This document shows, one piece after another, positions 1 to 7,129 of a stretch of DNA of 23,575 nt (its first letter is position 1; every line of letters begins with the position of its first letter). The notes under the pieces are model-generated. The model had not been told where the DNA came from. It searched no databases and worked only from the letters and a program-made list of their open reading frames with translations. This DNA comes from Chryseobacterium gleum (GTDB lineage: Bacteria > Bacteroidota > Bacteroidia > Flavobacteriales_D > Crocinitomicaceae), in the NCBI GenBank assembly GCA_943326825.2, contig CALPUT020000007.1, positions 1 to 23,575 of the forward strand, given 5' to 3'. A program made the position numbers and the translations under genes.

Positions 1-1
1 G

Positions 2-74
2 TGATCCCGCTGGGATTCGAACCCAGGACCCATACATTAAAAGTGTATTGCTCTACCAACTGAGCTACGGAATC
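2..74 (-). tRNA. tRNA-Lys (anticodon UUU)
   Basis: Read on the minus strand this folds as a 73-nt cloverleaf. The 7-bp acceptor stem is GATTCCG with CGGGATC (one G-U pair), followed by discriminator A. The D arm contains GCTCAGTTGGTAGAGC and the T arm contains GGTTCGAATCC. The anticodon stem ATACA/TGTAT closes the loop CTTTTAA, which puts anticodon TTT at positions 39-41, hence lysine. No 3' CCA is encoded. It is identical to the copy at 143-215 and lies one base from the window edge, so more copies may follow outside. It is probably co-transcribed with that copy, although a terminator-like hairpin lies between them. Confidence 0.97.
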
Positions 75-88
75 TAAAATTTTATGTC

Positions 89-135
89 AAAAAAAAAAGA
101 GTAAGAAATCATCACTTTCGTTTTGTTTCTCACTC
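89..135 (-). terminator. hairpin plus U-run between the two tRNA-Lys genes
   Basis: On the minus strand a 10-bp stem (GAGTGAGAAA with TTTCTTACTC, one G-U pair) encloses a loop of about 17 nt and is followed directly by a run of ten T. This is intrinsic-terminator architecture placed after the upstream tRNA and before the downstream one. It could partly terminate, or act as a 3' end or processing signal. The large loop makes it weaker than the other terminators here. Confidence 0.6.
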
Positions 136-142
136 TGTTTTG

Positions 143-215
143 TGATCCCGCTGGGATTCGAACCCAGGACCCATACATTAAAAGTGTATTGCTCTACCAA
201 CTGAGCTACGGAATC
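143..215 (-). tRNA. tRNA-Lys (anticodon UUU), second copy
   Basis: This 73-nt minus-strand cloverleaf is identical base for base to the copy at 2-74, with anticodon TTT at 180-182. It is the promoter-proximal copy: a good Bacteroidota promoter lies about 40 nt upstream at 256-285. Two identical copies 141 bp apart suggest a recent duplication or gene conversion. Confidence 0.97.
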
Positions 216-255
216 TAATATTATATTTAGCATATCGCCGTTGCGAATACGCGTG

Positions 256-285
256 CAAAGATAGGTACATTATTTAAATCTGCAA
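256..285 (-). promoter_or_regulatory. Bacteroidota-type promoter for tRNA-Lys genes
   Basis: On the minus strand a TTG at 285-283 and a perfect -7 box TATCTTTG at 263-256 (consensus TAnnTTTG) are separated by 19 nt, inside the 17-23 nt range described for Bacteroidota primary-sigma promoters. Transcription should start near position 250, giving a leader of about 35 nt before the first tRNA. No other gene lies close enough to use it. Confidence 0.75.
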
Positions 286-413
286 GTGTTTAAAACATCT
301 TTTTTTGTTTTTTTTAACTTAACAAATATATAACATTGAAAATCAACAATTAATATCTGGTAAACATTTTAAGATATTTCGCAAATTCTTAACTAAAAGT
401 TAGTGTTTCATTT

Positions 414-439
414 AAAAAAGCAGGTTTCCCTACTTTTTT
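414..439 (-). terminator. intrinsic terminator after the rhodanese pair
   Basis: The minus strand shows stem AAAAAAGTAGG, loop GAAA, and stem CCTGCTTTTTT (one G-U pair), about 12 nt past the stop codon of the rhodanese gene at 452. The stem is AT-rich with a GNRA-type loop and the 3' arm doubles as the U-run. Between here and the tRNA promoter I see no further gene. Confidence 0.7.
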
Positions 440-451
440 AAAGATATTTAA

Positions 452-757
452 TCAGATTTTTGATCTTAATGAAGTCCATCCTCCCCCATTCTCAACTTGA
501 CTAAATCCATTCGATTTTAAAATCGCTTTGGCAGATCCGCTTCTCATTCCAGAAGCGCAGCAAGTGATAACTGGTTTGTCTTTTTTTAATTTATTCATTG
601 TATTGTTCAATGATTGTAAAGGCATATTAATTGAACCTTTAATATGTCCTGAATTATATTCGGCTGGTGTTCTCACATCAACAATAACAGCTCCATTCTG
701 CATCAATTCTTTAAAATCCACAGATTTAATTCCAAATAAATTACTTAAAAATCCCAT
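452..757 (-). CDS. single-domain rhodanese-like protein
   Basis: This 101-residue protein has one rhodanese domain: VDVRTPAEYNSGHIKGSINMP at about 27-46 and active-site loop CASGMRS at 67-73, matching the family pattern of Cys followed by a tight loop ending in Arg. A second Cys (66) precedes the catalytic Cys67. The domain family binds persulfide sulfur and acts in sulfur transfer or detoxification; the actual substrate cannot be told. I chose ATG 757 because the longer frame (from 790) overlaps the upstream gene and would read the A11 tract as lysines. The chosen start lies 13 nt after the upstream stop, so the two rhodaneses form an operon. No signal peptide, so probably cytoplasmic. Confidence 0.88.
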   Translation of the reverse strand: MGFLSNLFGIKSVDFKELMQNGAVIVDVRTPAEYNSGHIKGSINMPLQSLNNTMNKLKKDKPVITCCASGMRSGSAKAILKSNGFSQVENGGGWTSLRSKI

Positions 758-770
758 ATTTTTTTTTTTA

Positions 771-1010
771 TTAATAGTTACCATTAACATCTAACCATGA
801 ACCACCATTCTCACATTCAATTCCCATACTTTTTAAGTAATGAGTTGCTTGACCACTTCTACCTCCACTAGCACAACATAAAATCAAGGGTTGTGATAAT
901 GCTTTTAACTCTTCAATTCTTTCTTGAATTTCATTTAAAGGAATATTCAAAGAGTTTGCTACATGTCCACCAGAATATTCAGATCTTGTTCTTACATCTA
1001 CTATTGTCAT
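771..1010 (-). CDS. small single-domain rhodanese-like protein
   Basis: This 79-residue minimal rhodanese has MTIVDVRTRSEYSGGHV at its start and active-site loop CASGGRS, with catalytic Cys46 preceded by a second Cys as in its neighbour. It ends in GGSW..., like the GGGW end of the downstream copy, so the two look like diverged tandem paralogues. I chose ATG 1010 over the in-frame ATG at 1043 because a perfect -7 box sits at 1036-1029, between them. The longer start would not be on that transcript, and the domain already begins at 1010. Function beyond persulfide or sulfur transfer is not visible. Confidence 0.85.
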   Translation of the reverse strand: MTIVDVRTRSEYSGGHVANSLNIPLNEIQERIEELKALSQPLILCCASGGRSGQATHYLKSMGIECENGGSWLDVNGNY

Positions 1011-1028
1011 AACGTTTAATTTTTTTGA

Positions 1029-1036
1029 CAAAGTTA
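1029..1036 (-). promoter_or_regulatory. -7 box upstream of rhodanese operon
   Basis: The minus strand reads TAACTTTG, a perfect TAnnTTTG box, 18 nt before the chosen ATG at 1010. No convincing TTG is seen 17-23 nt upstream, so the -33 element is weak or absent. It helps decide the start of the downstream gene. Confidence 0.5.
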
Positions 1037-1077
1037 AATTCAAAAAAGATTCTGTTTTGTAGCTTAAGTTACACTAT

Positions 1078-1110
1078 AAAAAAACGAGGTAAAGATTTAA
1101 CTCTACCTCG
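1078..1110 (-). terminator. intrinsic terminator after ftsK
   Basis: On the minus strand, stem CGAGGTA / TACCTCG (1110-1104 with 1091-1085) is followed by seven T (1084-1078). It begins about 23 nt after the ftsK stop and isolates ftsK from the rhodanese operon downstream. Confidence 0.85.
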
Positions 1111-1133
1111 CTCCTTTTTCAATTTAGTTATTA

Positions 1134-3710
1134 TTAGAAAATATTCTTCTGAGCTAAATATTCATCTAATGCTGTTATGTCTGCATAGAGTACTTCTCTC
1201 GCTTTACTTCCTTGGAATGGACCAATGATGTTAAAACCTTCTAATTGATCAACGATACGTCCTGCCCTATTGTAACCTAATTTCAATTTACGTTGTAATA
1301 AACTTGCTGAACCTTGTTGGTGCATTACAACAATTCTTGCTGCATCTGCAAACATTGGATCCAATTCGTTAGTATCAAAATCTCCACCAGCTTCTGCACC
1401 TTCACCAACATATTCTGGTAATAATAATGCTTCTGGATAAGCTCTTTGATTTCCAATGAATTCACAAATAGCTTCTACTTCAGGTGTATCTACAAATCCA
1501 CATTGAATACGAACCAATTCAGAACCGCTCATTATCAACATATCTCCACGTCCAATCAATTGATCCGCACCTGAACCATCGAGAATTGTTCTAGAATCGA
1601 TTTTAGACAATACTCTAAACGCAATACGAGCAGGGAAATTGGCTTTAATCATACCTGTAATTACGTTTACAGAAGGTCTTTGAGTAGCTACGATTAAATG
1701 AATACCAACCGCACGTGCCAACTGCGCAATACGAGCAATCGGATGTTCGATTTCTTTTCCAGCTGTCATAATTAAATCAGCAAACTCATCAATCAATACC
1801 ACAATGTATGGCATATATCTATGTCCCTTTTCTGGATTTAATTTACGTGCAATAAACTTCGTATTGTATTCTTTAATCGTCCTAACTTGAGCTTGTTTCA
1901 ATAATTCATATCGATCATCCATTTCAATACATAATGAATTCATCGTGTTAACCACTTTAGATGTATCCGTTATAATTGCATCACCTTCACCAGGAAGTTT
2001 AGCTAAGAAATGCCTTTCAATTCTATTAAACAAAGTCAACTCCACTTTCTTCGGATCGACCAATACAAACTTAACCTGAGCAGGATGTTTCTTATATAGA
2101 ATAGAAACCAATATTGCATTCAAACCTACCGATTTACCTTGACCTGTTGCCCCAGCAACTAGTAAGTGAGGCATTTTCGTTAAATCGAACATGTATGTTT
2201 CGTTCGTAATCGTTTTACCAATTACAACTGGTAATTCATAGTCACAATTTTGGAATTTTTCTGAAGCAATCAACGATCGCATTGGTACCATTTCTGGATT
2301 ACTGTTTGGCACTTCAATACCAATTGTTCCTTTACCCGGAATAGGTGCAATAATTCGAATTCCAAGTGCACTTAAACTTAAGGCGATATCATCTTCTAAG
2401 TTTTTAATTTTAGAAATACGAACACCTGGTGCTGGAATAATTTCATAAAGTGTAACTGTTGGTCCAACCGTTGCTTTAATTTTTGCAATGTCTATTTTAT
2501 AATGAGAAAGAGTTTCAACAATTTTATTTTTATTGTCTTCAAGTTCTTGTTTATTAATATTGATTCCAACTTTACCGAAATCTTTTAATAAATCAATCGG
2601 AGGTAAAACATAACTTGCTAAATCCAATGTTGGATCGTAATCACCATATTCAGTTCTTAAATCATCTAATTCATCTGTTGATAATTCGGCTTCAACTGGC
2701 GCTACAGAAATAGAGAAATCTTCAGAATCAGAAATAGAATCTTCTAGAAGAGGTTCTGACAAAGCATTTTCAGGAACATTAATTTCAAAATCACTTTCAA
2801 AAGGAACTTCCTTTTTAACTTCAACTTGTTTGATCGTTATTTCTAATTCTGAATCACTTAAATCGCCTTCATCATCATCTTCTTCAATTTCATCATCGTC
2901 ATCATCGAAGAAAATTTGCGCTTTTGATTCTTTTTTGATTTCATTGTCTTTAATTGTATTCACGACATTAAAATCAGTTGGATTTACTGTATGAGAAGTT
3001 CTGATGACATTATCTTCAGTTGCCAATTTGACATCGTTTTTACCAAATAAACGATTAAAGTATTCAGTAAAATTTGGATTAAAAAGGATTACAATAATTA
3101 GATATAGTAATCCTAAAAACAACATAAACCCTCCAAAACCTCCAATTGTAAGACTTAACCAATTATTGATGTGATAACCAAAAGAACCACCTAAATAATT
3201 CACCTGATTTGCGAAAAACCCTAAAAATAATGAAGACCAAACCATAAACAATATCGTGATTGAATATGATCTTCTAATCGGCAATAAAACGATATTAAAA
3301 ACAATTTTAACACCTGAAATAAAGATTAAAAATGGAATTCCAAATGATGAAATACCAAACCATTTGTAGATTAACAAATGAGAAGTCCAAGCTCCAAATT
3401 TCCCTAACCAGTTAGAAACAGGCTCTTCACTTCCATCAAATAAAAATTCAAATAATCCCTTCTCTAAAACTCGATCTTGATCTACTTTCCATGTGAAAAG
3501 ATAAGACAAACATGCTAAAAACATGTAAAATGAAAGCAATACTAAGCCCACACCAATTGATGTTCTTACTTTTTTCTTATCAAATCTATCCGAAAGATTA
3601 CTAATAGGATTCTTAATTGAAATAGGCTTTTTAGATTTCTTATCTACCTTTTTTTCAACTACTTCCTCTTCATTATCTTCTTTTCTTCTATATTCGTTTT
3701 CCTGTGTCAT
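1134..3710 (-). CDS. ftsK: DNA translocase FtsK/SpoIIIE
   Basis: 858-residue septal, ATP-driven DNA translocase that clears chromosome ends during division and, in the studied family members, activates XerCD recombination. Layout: charged N-terminus; a membrane domain of about four hydrophobic segments (roughly 52-72, 112-140, 148-168, 187-212); an acidic linker with a DDDDDEIEEDDDE run at about 269-281; alpha domain at about 370-490; beta motor with Walker A GATGQGKS (520-527) and Walker B VVLIDEFAD (637-645); and a C-terminal winged-helix gamma domain (about 784-846, ending GSKAREVL) that reads polar DNA motifs. I chose ATG 3710 (MTQENEYRRK) rather than the in-frame ATG at 3782. The extra 24 residues look unlike FtsK N-termini, and promoter-like boxes lie inside them. 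Monocistronic, with its own terminator. Confidence 0.97.
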   Translation of the reverse strand: MTQENEYRRKEDNEEEVVEKKVDKKSKKPISIKNPISNLSDRFDKKKVRTSIGVGLVLLSFYMFLACLSYLFTWKVDQDRVLEKGLFEFLFDGSEEPVSNWLGKFGAWTSHLLIYKWFGISSFGIPFLIFISGVKIVFNIVLLPIRRSYSITILFMVWSSLFLGFFANQVNYLGGSFGYHINNWLSLTIGGFGGFMLFLGLLYLIIVILFNPNFTEYFNRLFGKNDVKLATEDNVIRTSHTVNPTDFNVVNTIKDNEIKKESKAQIFFDDDDDEIEEDDDEGDLSDSELEITIKQVEVKKEVPFESDFEINVPENALSEPLLEDSISDSEDFSISVAPVEAELSTDELDDLRTEYGDYDPTLDLASYVLPPIDLLKDFGKVGININKQELEDNKNKIVETLSHYKIDIAKIKATVGPTVTLYEIIPAPGVRISKIKNLEDDIALSLSALGIRIIAPIPGKGTIGIEVPNSNPEMVPMRSLIASEKFQNCDYELPVVIGKTITNETYMFDLTKMPHLLVAGATGQGKSVGLNAILVSILYKKHPAQVKFVLVDPKKVELTLFNRIERHFLAKLPGEGDAIITDTSKVVNTMNSLCIEMDDRYELLKQAQVRTIKEYNTKFIARKLNPEKGHRYMPYIVVLIDEFADLIMTAGKEIEHPIARIAQLARAVGIHLIVATQRPSVNVITGMIKANFPARIAFRVLSKIDSRTILDGSGADQLIGRGDMLIMSGSELVRIQCGFVDTPEVEAICEFIGNQRAYPEALLLPEYVGEGAEAGGDFDTNELDPMFADAARIVVMHQQGSASLLQRKLKLGYNRAGRIVDQLEGFNIIGPFQGSKAREVLYADITALDEYLAQKNIF

Positions 3711-3726
3711 AATTTGGAATATCTTA

Positions 3727-3743
3727 CGAAGATAACGAAGATA
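3727..3743 (-). promoter_or_regulatory. tandem TATCTTCG boxes before ftsK
   Basis: The minus strand carries TATCTTCG twice in succession (3743-3736 and 3734-3727), each one mismatch from the TAnnTTTG -7 consensus, 16 to 25 nt before the chosen ftsK start. They may be alternative -7 boxes. No clear -33 element is seen, so this is tentative. Confidence 0.35.
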
Positions 3744-3948
3744 CACAGTCGACATTTTACTTATTTTATTATCTATAAACACTGAAGTGTTGATTTTGTT
3801 GAAATCAGATTGAATTAAGAAAATAGAAGTAAACTACAGTTTTTTATTTTGTGTAAACTGATATTAATTAAAATATTAAAAAATAAAAATTAGATCTTAA
3901 TAGAATTTGAAGTCACAAATATGACCTAGGAAAATAATGATTCTTGTA

Positions 3949-4029
3949 AGATTTAAATTACGTTAAGTAAATTAGGAAGCTACGAAATGCTATTGCAGTA
4001 GATCACCTAATTTGTAGTATTTTAAATCT
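3949..4029. repeat. nested inverted repeats (81 bp)
   Basis: There are three concentric complementary pairs. AGATTTAAA (3949-3957) pairs with TTTAAATCT (4021-4029). AAATTAGG (3969-3976) pairs with CCTAATTT (4006-4013). CTAC (3980-3983) pairs with GTAG (3998-4001). The apical loop is about 14 nt. The pairs are interrupted by internal loops, so the fold resembles a long imperfect hairpin on either strand. The arms are AT-rich and chance matches are easier here, but nesting of three pairs is unusual. Confidence 0.5.
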
Positions 4030-4069
4030 GGAAAGGATTAATATTTTCCAAGTCTTGAACTTTTTTTTG

Positions 4070-4103
4070 GTTCTTTCTTTTGGTTCAAGCCAAAAGAAAG
4101 AAC
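4070..4103. repeat. perfect 14-bp palindrome with 6-nt loop
   Basis: GTTCTTTCTTTTGG (4070-4083) is exactly complementary to CCAAAAGAAAGAAC (4090-4103), separated by TTCAAG. It is preceded by a T8 run on the plus strand (an A8 run after it on the minus strand), so neither direction has the U-run that an intrinsic terminator needs. It ends 29 nt before the -33 element of trmD. Possible roles are a REP-type intergenic repeat, a protein-binding site, or a remnant of a mobile element. Confidence 0.75.
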
Positions 4104-4131
4104 GTTTAATAATTTTAAAAGAAAAATGAAA

Positions 4132-4164
4132 TTTGAGATTTTACTACATAAAATCTTATTTTTG
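4132..4164 (+). promoter_or_regulatory. promoter of trmD-tsaC, predicted leaderless start
   Basis: TTTG (4132-4135), a 21-nt spacer, and TATTTTTG (4157-4164) form a full match to the Bacteroidota -33/-7 consensus. The -7 box ends only 4 nt before the trmD ATG at 4169. Transcription is therefore expected to start at or within a few bases of the start codon, leaving no room for a ribosome binding site. Confidence 0.75.
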
Positions 4165-4168
4165 CATT

Positions 4169-4843
4169 ATGCGTATTGATATACTTACAGTTCTTCCAGA
4201 ATTATTAGAAAGTCCATTTGCAGCTTCTATCATGAAGCGTGCACAAGATAAAGGATTGGTTGAAATTCACATCCATAATATTCGTGATTATTCGACAAAT
4301 AAACATCGAAATGTAGATGACTACCAATATGGTGGAGGTGCAGGAATGGTGATGTCGATTGAACCAATTGCAGCAGCGATTGAAAAGTTGAAAAGCGAAA
4401 GAACATATGATGAAATCATCTATATGTCGCCTGATGGTGAATTATTAGAACAACCCTTATGTAATTCCTTATCACTTAAAGGAAATTTAATGATTCTTTG
4501 CGGTCATTATAAAGGTGTGGACGAGCGAATTCGCGAACATTATATTACAAAAGAAATTTCAATAGGTTCATATGTTTTGTCAGGAGGTGAATTAGCAGCT
4601 GCAATTGTTGTAGATAGTGTTGTTCGATTGATTCCAGGCGTTTTAAACGATGAAACTTCTGCGTTAACAGATTGTTTTCAAGATGGATTATTATCTCCTC
4701 CAGTTTATACGCGTCCTCCTGAATTTAACGGATGGAAAGTTCCTGAAATATTATTATCCGGAGATTCAGCAAAAATTGATCAATGGAGAGAAGATCAAGC
4801 AATTGAACGAACAAAATTAAAACGACCAGATTTACTAAAATAG
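4169..4843 (+). CDS. trmD: tRNA (guanine(37)-N1)-methyltransferase TrmD
   Basis: This 224-residue SPOUT-class methyltransferase transfers methyl from S-adenosylmethionine to G37 of tRNAs, preventing +1 frameshifting. Family motifs are YGGGAGMVM (54-62), GHYKGVDERI (112-121) and IGSYVLSGGELA (132-143), the last belonging to the trefoil-knot SAM site. The start MRIDILTVLP is the canonical TrmD N-terminus. The in-frame ATG at 4133 is rejected because the -7 promoter box lies downstream of it. Length is normal. In many bacteria trmD sits with rpsP, rimM and rplS, but here it heads a pair with tsaC, 12 nt downstream, another enzyme modifying tRNA position 37. Confidence 0.97.
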   Translation: MRIDILTVLPELLESPFAASIMKRAQDKGLVEIHIHNIRDYSTNKHRNVDDYQYGGGAGMVMSIEPIAAAIEKLKSERTYDEIIYMSPDGELLEQPLCNSLSLKGNLMILCGHYKGVDERIREHYITKEISIGSYVLSGGELAAAIVVDSVVRLIPGVLNDETSALTDCFQDGLLSPPVYTRPPEFNGWKVPEILLSGDSAKIDQWREDQAIERTKLKRPDLLK

Positions 4844-4855
4844 TAAAATACAAAA

Positions 4856-5413
4856 ATGAATACTTTAGAAAAATCAATTGAAACATTAAAAGCTGGAGGT
4901 GTTATCCTTTACCCTACTGATACAATTTGGGGAATTGGCTGCGATGCAACAAATGAAGAAGCTTGTCAAAAAATCAATCAAATTAAAAATAGACCGGCAG
5001 AAAAAAGTTTTATCATTCTTGTCGATAGTTTTCAAATGGTTGAAAAATACATACCTGATTTTCCTTCCGTTTGTTATGATTTAGCTGATTTTGCTGAAAA
5101 ACCACTTACAATTATCTATCCTGATGCAAAAGGAATTGCAAAATCAATAATTGCTGAAGATGGTTCTGTTGGAATCAGAATCACAAAAGATGTAAATTGT
5201 TTGAAGCTAATTAAATCAATTAAAAAACCAATTGTTAGTACATCTGCAAACATATCAGGACAGCCTTTTCCGAAAAATTTCTCTGAAATCGATTCAAGTA
5301 TCAAACAAAATGTAGATTCAACGCTTGAAGAACGTTTAACAGAAAACATGACATCTCCATCTCAGATTATTAAAATTGGAATTGATGGTTCTGTGAAAAT
5401 TATTAGAAGTTAA
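4856..5413 (+). CDS. tsaC: threonylcarbamoyl-AMP synthase (TsaC/YrdC/Sua5 family)
   Basis: This 185-residue YrdC-fold enzyme condenses threonine, bicarbonate and ATP to threonylcarbamoyl-AMP, the first step of t6A37 synthesis on ANN-decoding tRNAs. Seen: VILYPTDTIWGIGCDA (16-31), the K-x-R motif in IKNRPAEKSF, and STSANISG (128-135), which together form the KR...SxN active-site signature. It is the short TsaC form, lacking the extra Sua5 C-terminal domain. It follows trmD after 12 nt with no promoter or Shine-Dalgarno between, so it is presumably co-transcribed. No convincing hairpin terminator follows. Confidence 0.95.
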   Translation: MNTLEKSIETLKAGGVILYPTDTIWGIGCDATNEEACQKINQIKNRPAEKSFIILVDSFQMVEKYIPDFPSVCYDLADFAEKPLTIIYPDAKGIAKSIIAEDGSVGIRITKDVNCLKLIKSIKKPIVSTSANISGQPFPKNFSEIDSSIKQNVDSTLEERLTENMTSPSQIIKIGIDGSVKIIRS

Positions 5414-5478
5414 TTTCATTTTATTCTGCTTAACATTCTTTAACAACCTAGTAGTAACAAGTGATATTTCAGTTTCGT

Positions 5479-5486
5479 TATATTCG
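5479..5486 (+). promoter_or_regulatory. possible -7 box of htrA
   Basis: TATATTCG is one mismatch from TAnnTTTG, 33 nt before the htrA ATG in the 106-nt gap after tsaC. No good TTG lies at the right distance. The same TTCG variant occurs upstream of ftsK, ilvE and panD in this window. Confidence 0.35.
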
Positions 5487-5519
5487 CATTAGGAATTTTA
5501 AAAACAAAATACATTCAAC

Positions 5520-6992
5520 ATGAAAAGCAATCTTAAAAACATTAGTTTAGGACTACTAGGTGGAATGTTACCACTTGGTGCTTACTTAATTTTACACTCT
5601 TCAAATCCAATCGATAATACAGATAAAGTATTCGATGGAAAAAATTCGATTGGACAGTTTACAGGTCTTGACGGTTTAACTATGAATTCGGAAAGTTTTG
5701 TCGAAGCTTCAGAAAACTCACTCAATTCAGTAGTGCATGTCACCACGAAAGTAGTTACTACAAATTTTCAACGAGATTTATTTTCTGAATTTTTCTACGG
5801 TCCTGGTGCTGGAGGTAAAGAATTCAAACAATTTGGTTCTGGATCTGGTTCTGGTGTAATCATTTCTTCACAGGGTTATATCGTTACAAATAATCACGTA
5901 ATTGATAATGCGAGTGAAATTGAAGTGATATTAAATGACAATTCTAAATATACAGCTAAAATTATTGGAACAGATCCATCAACAGATATAGCTGTTTTAA
6001 AAATAGAAGGTTCTAATTTCAAAGCAATCCCAATGGGAAATAGCGATGAAGTAAGAGTTGGTCAATGGGTTCTTGCAGTTGGGAACCCTTTCAATTTAAC
6101 ATCAACAGTAACGGCTGGTATTGTATCTGCAAAAGCTAGAAATATTAATTTATTATCCGATCGAACAAATTCTAATGTTGTTCCGATTGAATCTTTTATC
6201 CAAACAGATGCAGCGGTTAACCCTGGGAACAGTGGTGGCGCTTTGGTTAACACTAAAGGAGAATTAATAGGAATCAATACAGCCATCGCTTCACAAACAG
6301 GAAGTTATTCTGGATATTCATTTGCAATCCCAGTGAATTTAGCTCAAAAAGTAATCAGTGATATTATTGATTACGGGATTGTTCAACGTGCATTTTTAGG
6401 AGTTCAAATAGCTGATATTAATCAAGAAATTAAAGAGAAAAATAGCCTTCCAAATTTAAAAGGAGTTTTCATTTCTAAAGTTACAGAAGATGGAAGTTGT
6501 GATAAAGCAGGTATTAAAGATGGAGCTGTTATTCTAAAAATCGGATCGAAAGAAGTTAATTCAGTTGCTGCATTACAAGAAGAAATTGGAAAAAGAAGAC
6601 CTGGTGATAAAGTTTCAGTTACCGTTCGAGAAAAAGATGGAGATGAATCAATCAAAGAAATCGTATTAAGAAATGCTGAAGGTGAAGCGAAATTAGTTTC
6701 AAAGACGGAAGTTCAAAAAAACATGGCGTTAGGTGCAACTTTTATTGATTTATCGAGTAAAGACAAAAAAGAATTAAATATCAATAGCGGAATAAAAATA
6801 CAAACACTTGGAGCAGGGAAATTAAAATCAATTGGACTGCGAGAAGGAGATGTAATAGTAAAAGTAAACAATGAAGTCATTGAAACAGTTGAACAATTGA
6901 CTACAAAATTGAACAATCAGGGAAATAGAGGAATTTTGTTAGAAATTATTACACAGAGTGGAATGCGTGAGTTTAAAGGATTTGGGTTGTAA
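5520..6992 (+). CDS. htrA: HtrA/DegP-family (Do-like) serine protease
   Basis: 490-residue periplasmic quality-control protease. The N-terminal hydrophobic segment (about 8-26, NISLGLLGGMLPLGAYLIL) is a signal peptide or anchor. The trypsin-like domain has the catalytic triad His126 (TNNHVID), Asp156 (STDIAVLKI) and Ser238 (NPGNSGGAL). Two PDZ domains follow at about 285-380 and 395-490, with carboxylate-loop-like starts around RAFLGVQI. In the family these degrade or refold misfolded envelope proteins. No Shine-Dalgarno precedes the ATG. It is a single-gene unit between tsaC and rpoD. I see no CpxR- or sigmaE-type control site. Confidence 0.96.
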   Translation: MKSNLKNISLGLLGGMLPLGAYLILHSSNPIDNTDKVFDGKNSIGQFTGLDGLTMNSESFVEASENSLNSVVHVTTKVVTTNFQRDLFSEFFYGPGAGGKEFKQFGSGSGSGVIISSQGYIVTNNHVIDNASEIEVILNDNSKYTAKIIGTDPSTDIAVLKIEGSNFKAIPMGNSDEVRVGQWVLAVGNPFNLTSTVTAGIVSAKARNINLLSDRTNSNVVPIESFIQTDAAVNPGNSGGALVNTKGELIGINTAIASQTGSYSGYSFAIPVNLAQKVISDIIDYGIVQRAFLGVQIADINQEIKEKNSLPNLKGVFISKVTEDGSCDKAGIKDGAVILKIGSKEVNSVAALQEEIGKRRPGDKVSVTVREKDGDESIKEIVLRNAEGEAKLVSKTEVQKNMALGATFIDLSSKDKKELNINSGIKIQTLGAGKLKSIGLREGDVIVKVNNEVIETVEQLTTKLNNQGNRGILLEIITQSGMREFKGFGL

Positions 6993-7050
6993 ATTTTCGA
7001 AAGGCATGGTTTTTGATGTTAAGCAAATATTAAAAATTATCTAAAATTTA

Positions 7051-7083
7051 TTTGGATTACACTGTATTTTCACCGTAACTTTG
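7051..7083 (+). promoter_or_regulatory. promoter of rpoD
   Basis: TTTG (7051-7054), a 21-nt spacer, and TAACTTTG (7076-7083) match the full Bacteroidota consensus. Transcription should start near 7089, giving a 5' leader of about 40 nt that contains the Shine-Dalgarno sequence at 7113-7118. The sigma factor encoded here is the expected reader of this promoter, so it is probably autogenous. Confidence 0.8.
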
Positions 7084-7112
7084 TATCGATTTTCCAATTA
7101 TATATTAAAAAC

Positions 7113-7118
7113 AGGAGG
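7113..7118 (+). promoter_or_regulatory. strong Shine-Dalgarno AGGAGG of rpoD
   Basis: A full AGGAGG lies 11 nt before the rpoD ATG. No other gene in the window has a comparable site: trmD, tsaC, htrA, gap, panD and uvrA are preceded by A/T-rich sequence without one. Bacteroidota ribosomes are known to sequester their anti-Shine-Dalgarno, so a strong site here may serve regulation rather than routine initiation. Confidence 0.75.
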
Positions 7119-7129
7119 ACAAGAAGAGA

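Larger units (their letters stand above)
3744..4131. other. structured intergenic region, ftsK-trmD
   Basis: This is gene-free DNA between divergent ftsK and trmD. No open frame here has a recognisable protein. The first 200 bases are plain AT-rich sequence. From about 3949 the strand is full of inverted repeats: nested arms at 3949-4029, a small GGAAA/TTTCC hairpin at 4030-4049, and a perfect 14-bp palindrome at 4070-4103. The trmD promoter begins right after it at 4132. A REP-like or non-autonomous element, or an unannotated structured RNA, would look like this. I cannot choose between them from one copy. Confidence 0.5.

Noticed and set aside
452..790. Longer start for the downstream rhodanese (from ATG 790)
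   Set aside because: It overlaps the upstream rhodanese and its extra residues come from reading the A11 tract as lysines; ATG 757 gives a normal N-terminus.
1025..1228. 67-codon plus-strand frame over the ftsK 3' end and terminator
   Set aside because: It reads through the ftsK terminator and antisense to the ftsK gamma domain; no sign of coding.
3711..3782. Longer start for ftsK (from ATG 3782)
   Set aside because: The additional 24 residues are not FtsK-like, and promoter-like TATCTTCG boxes lie within them.
4070..4103. Palindrome as an intrinsic terminator
   Set aside because: No U-run follows on either strand, and the adjacent genes diverge, so no transcript needs to end here.
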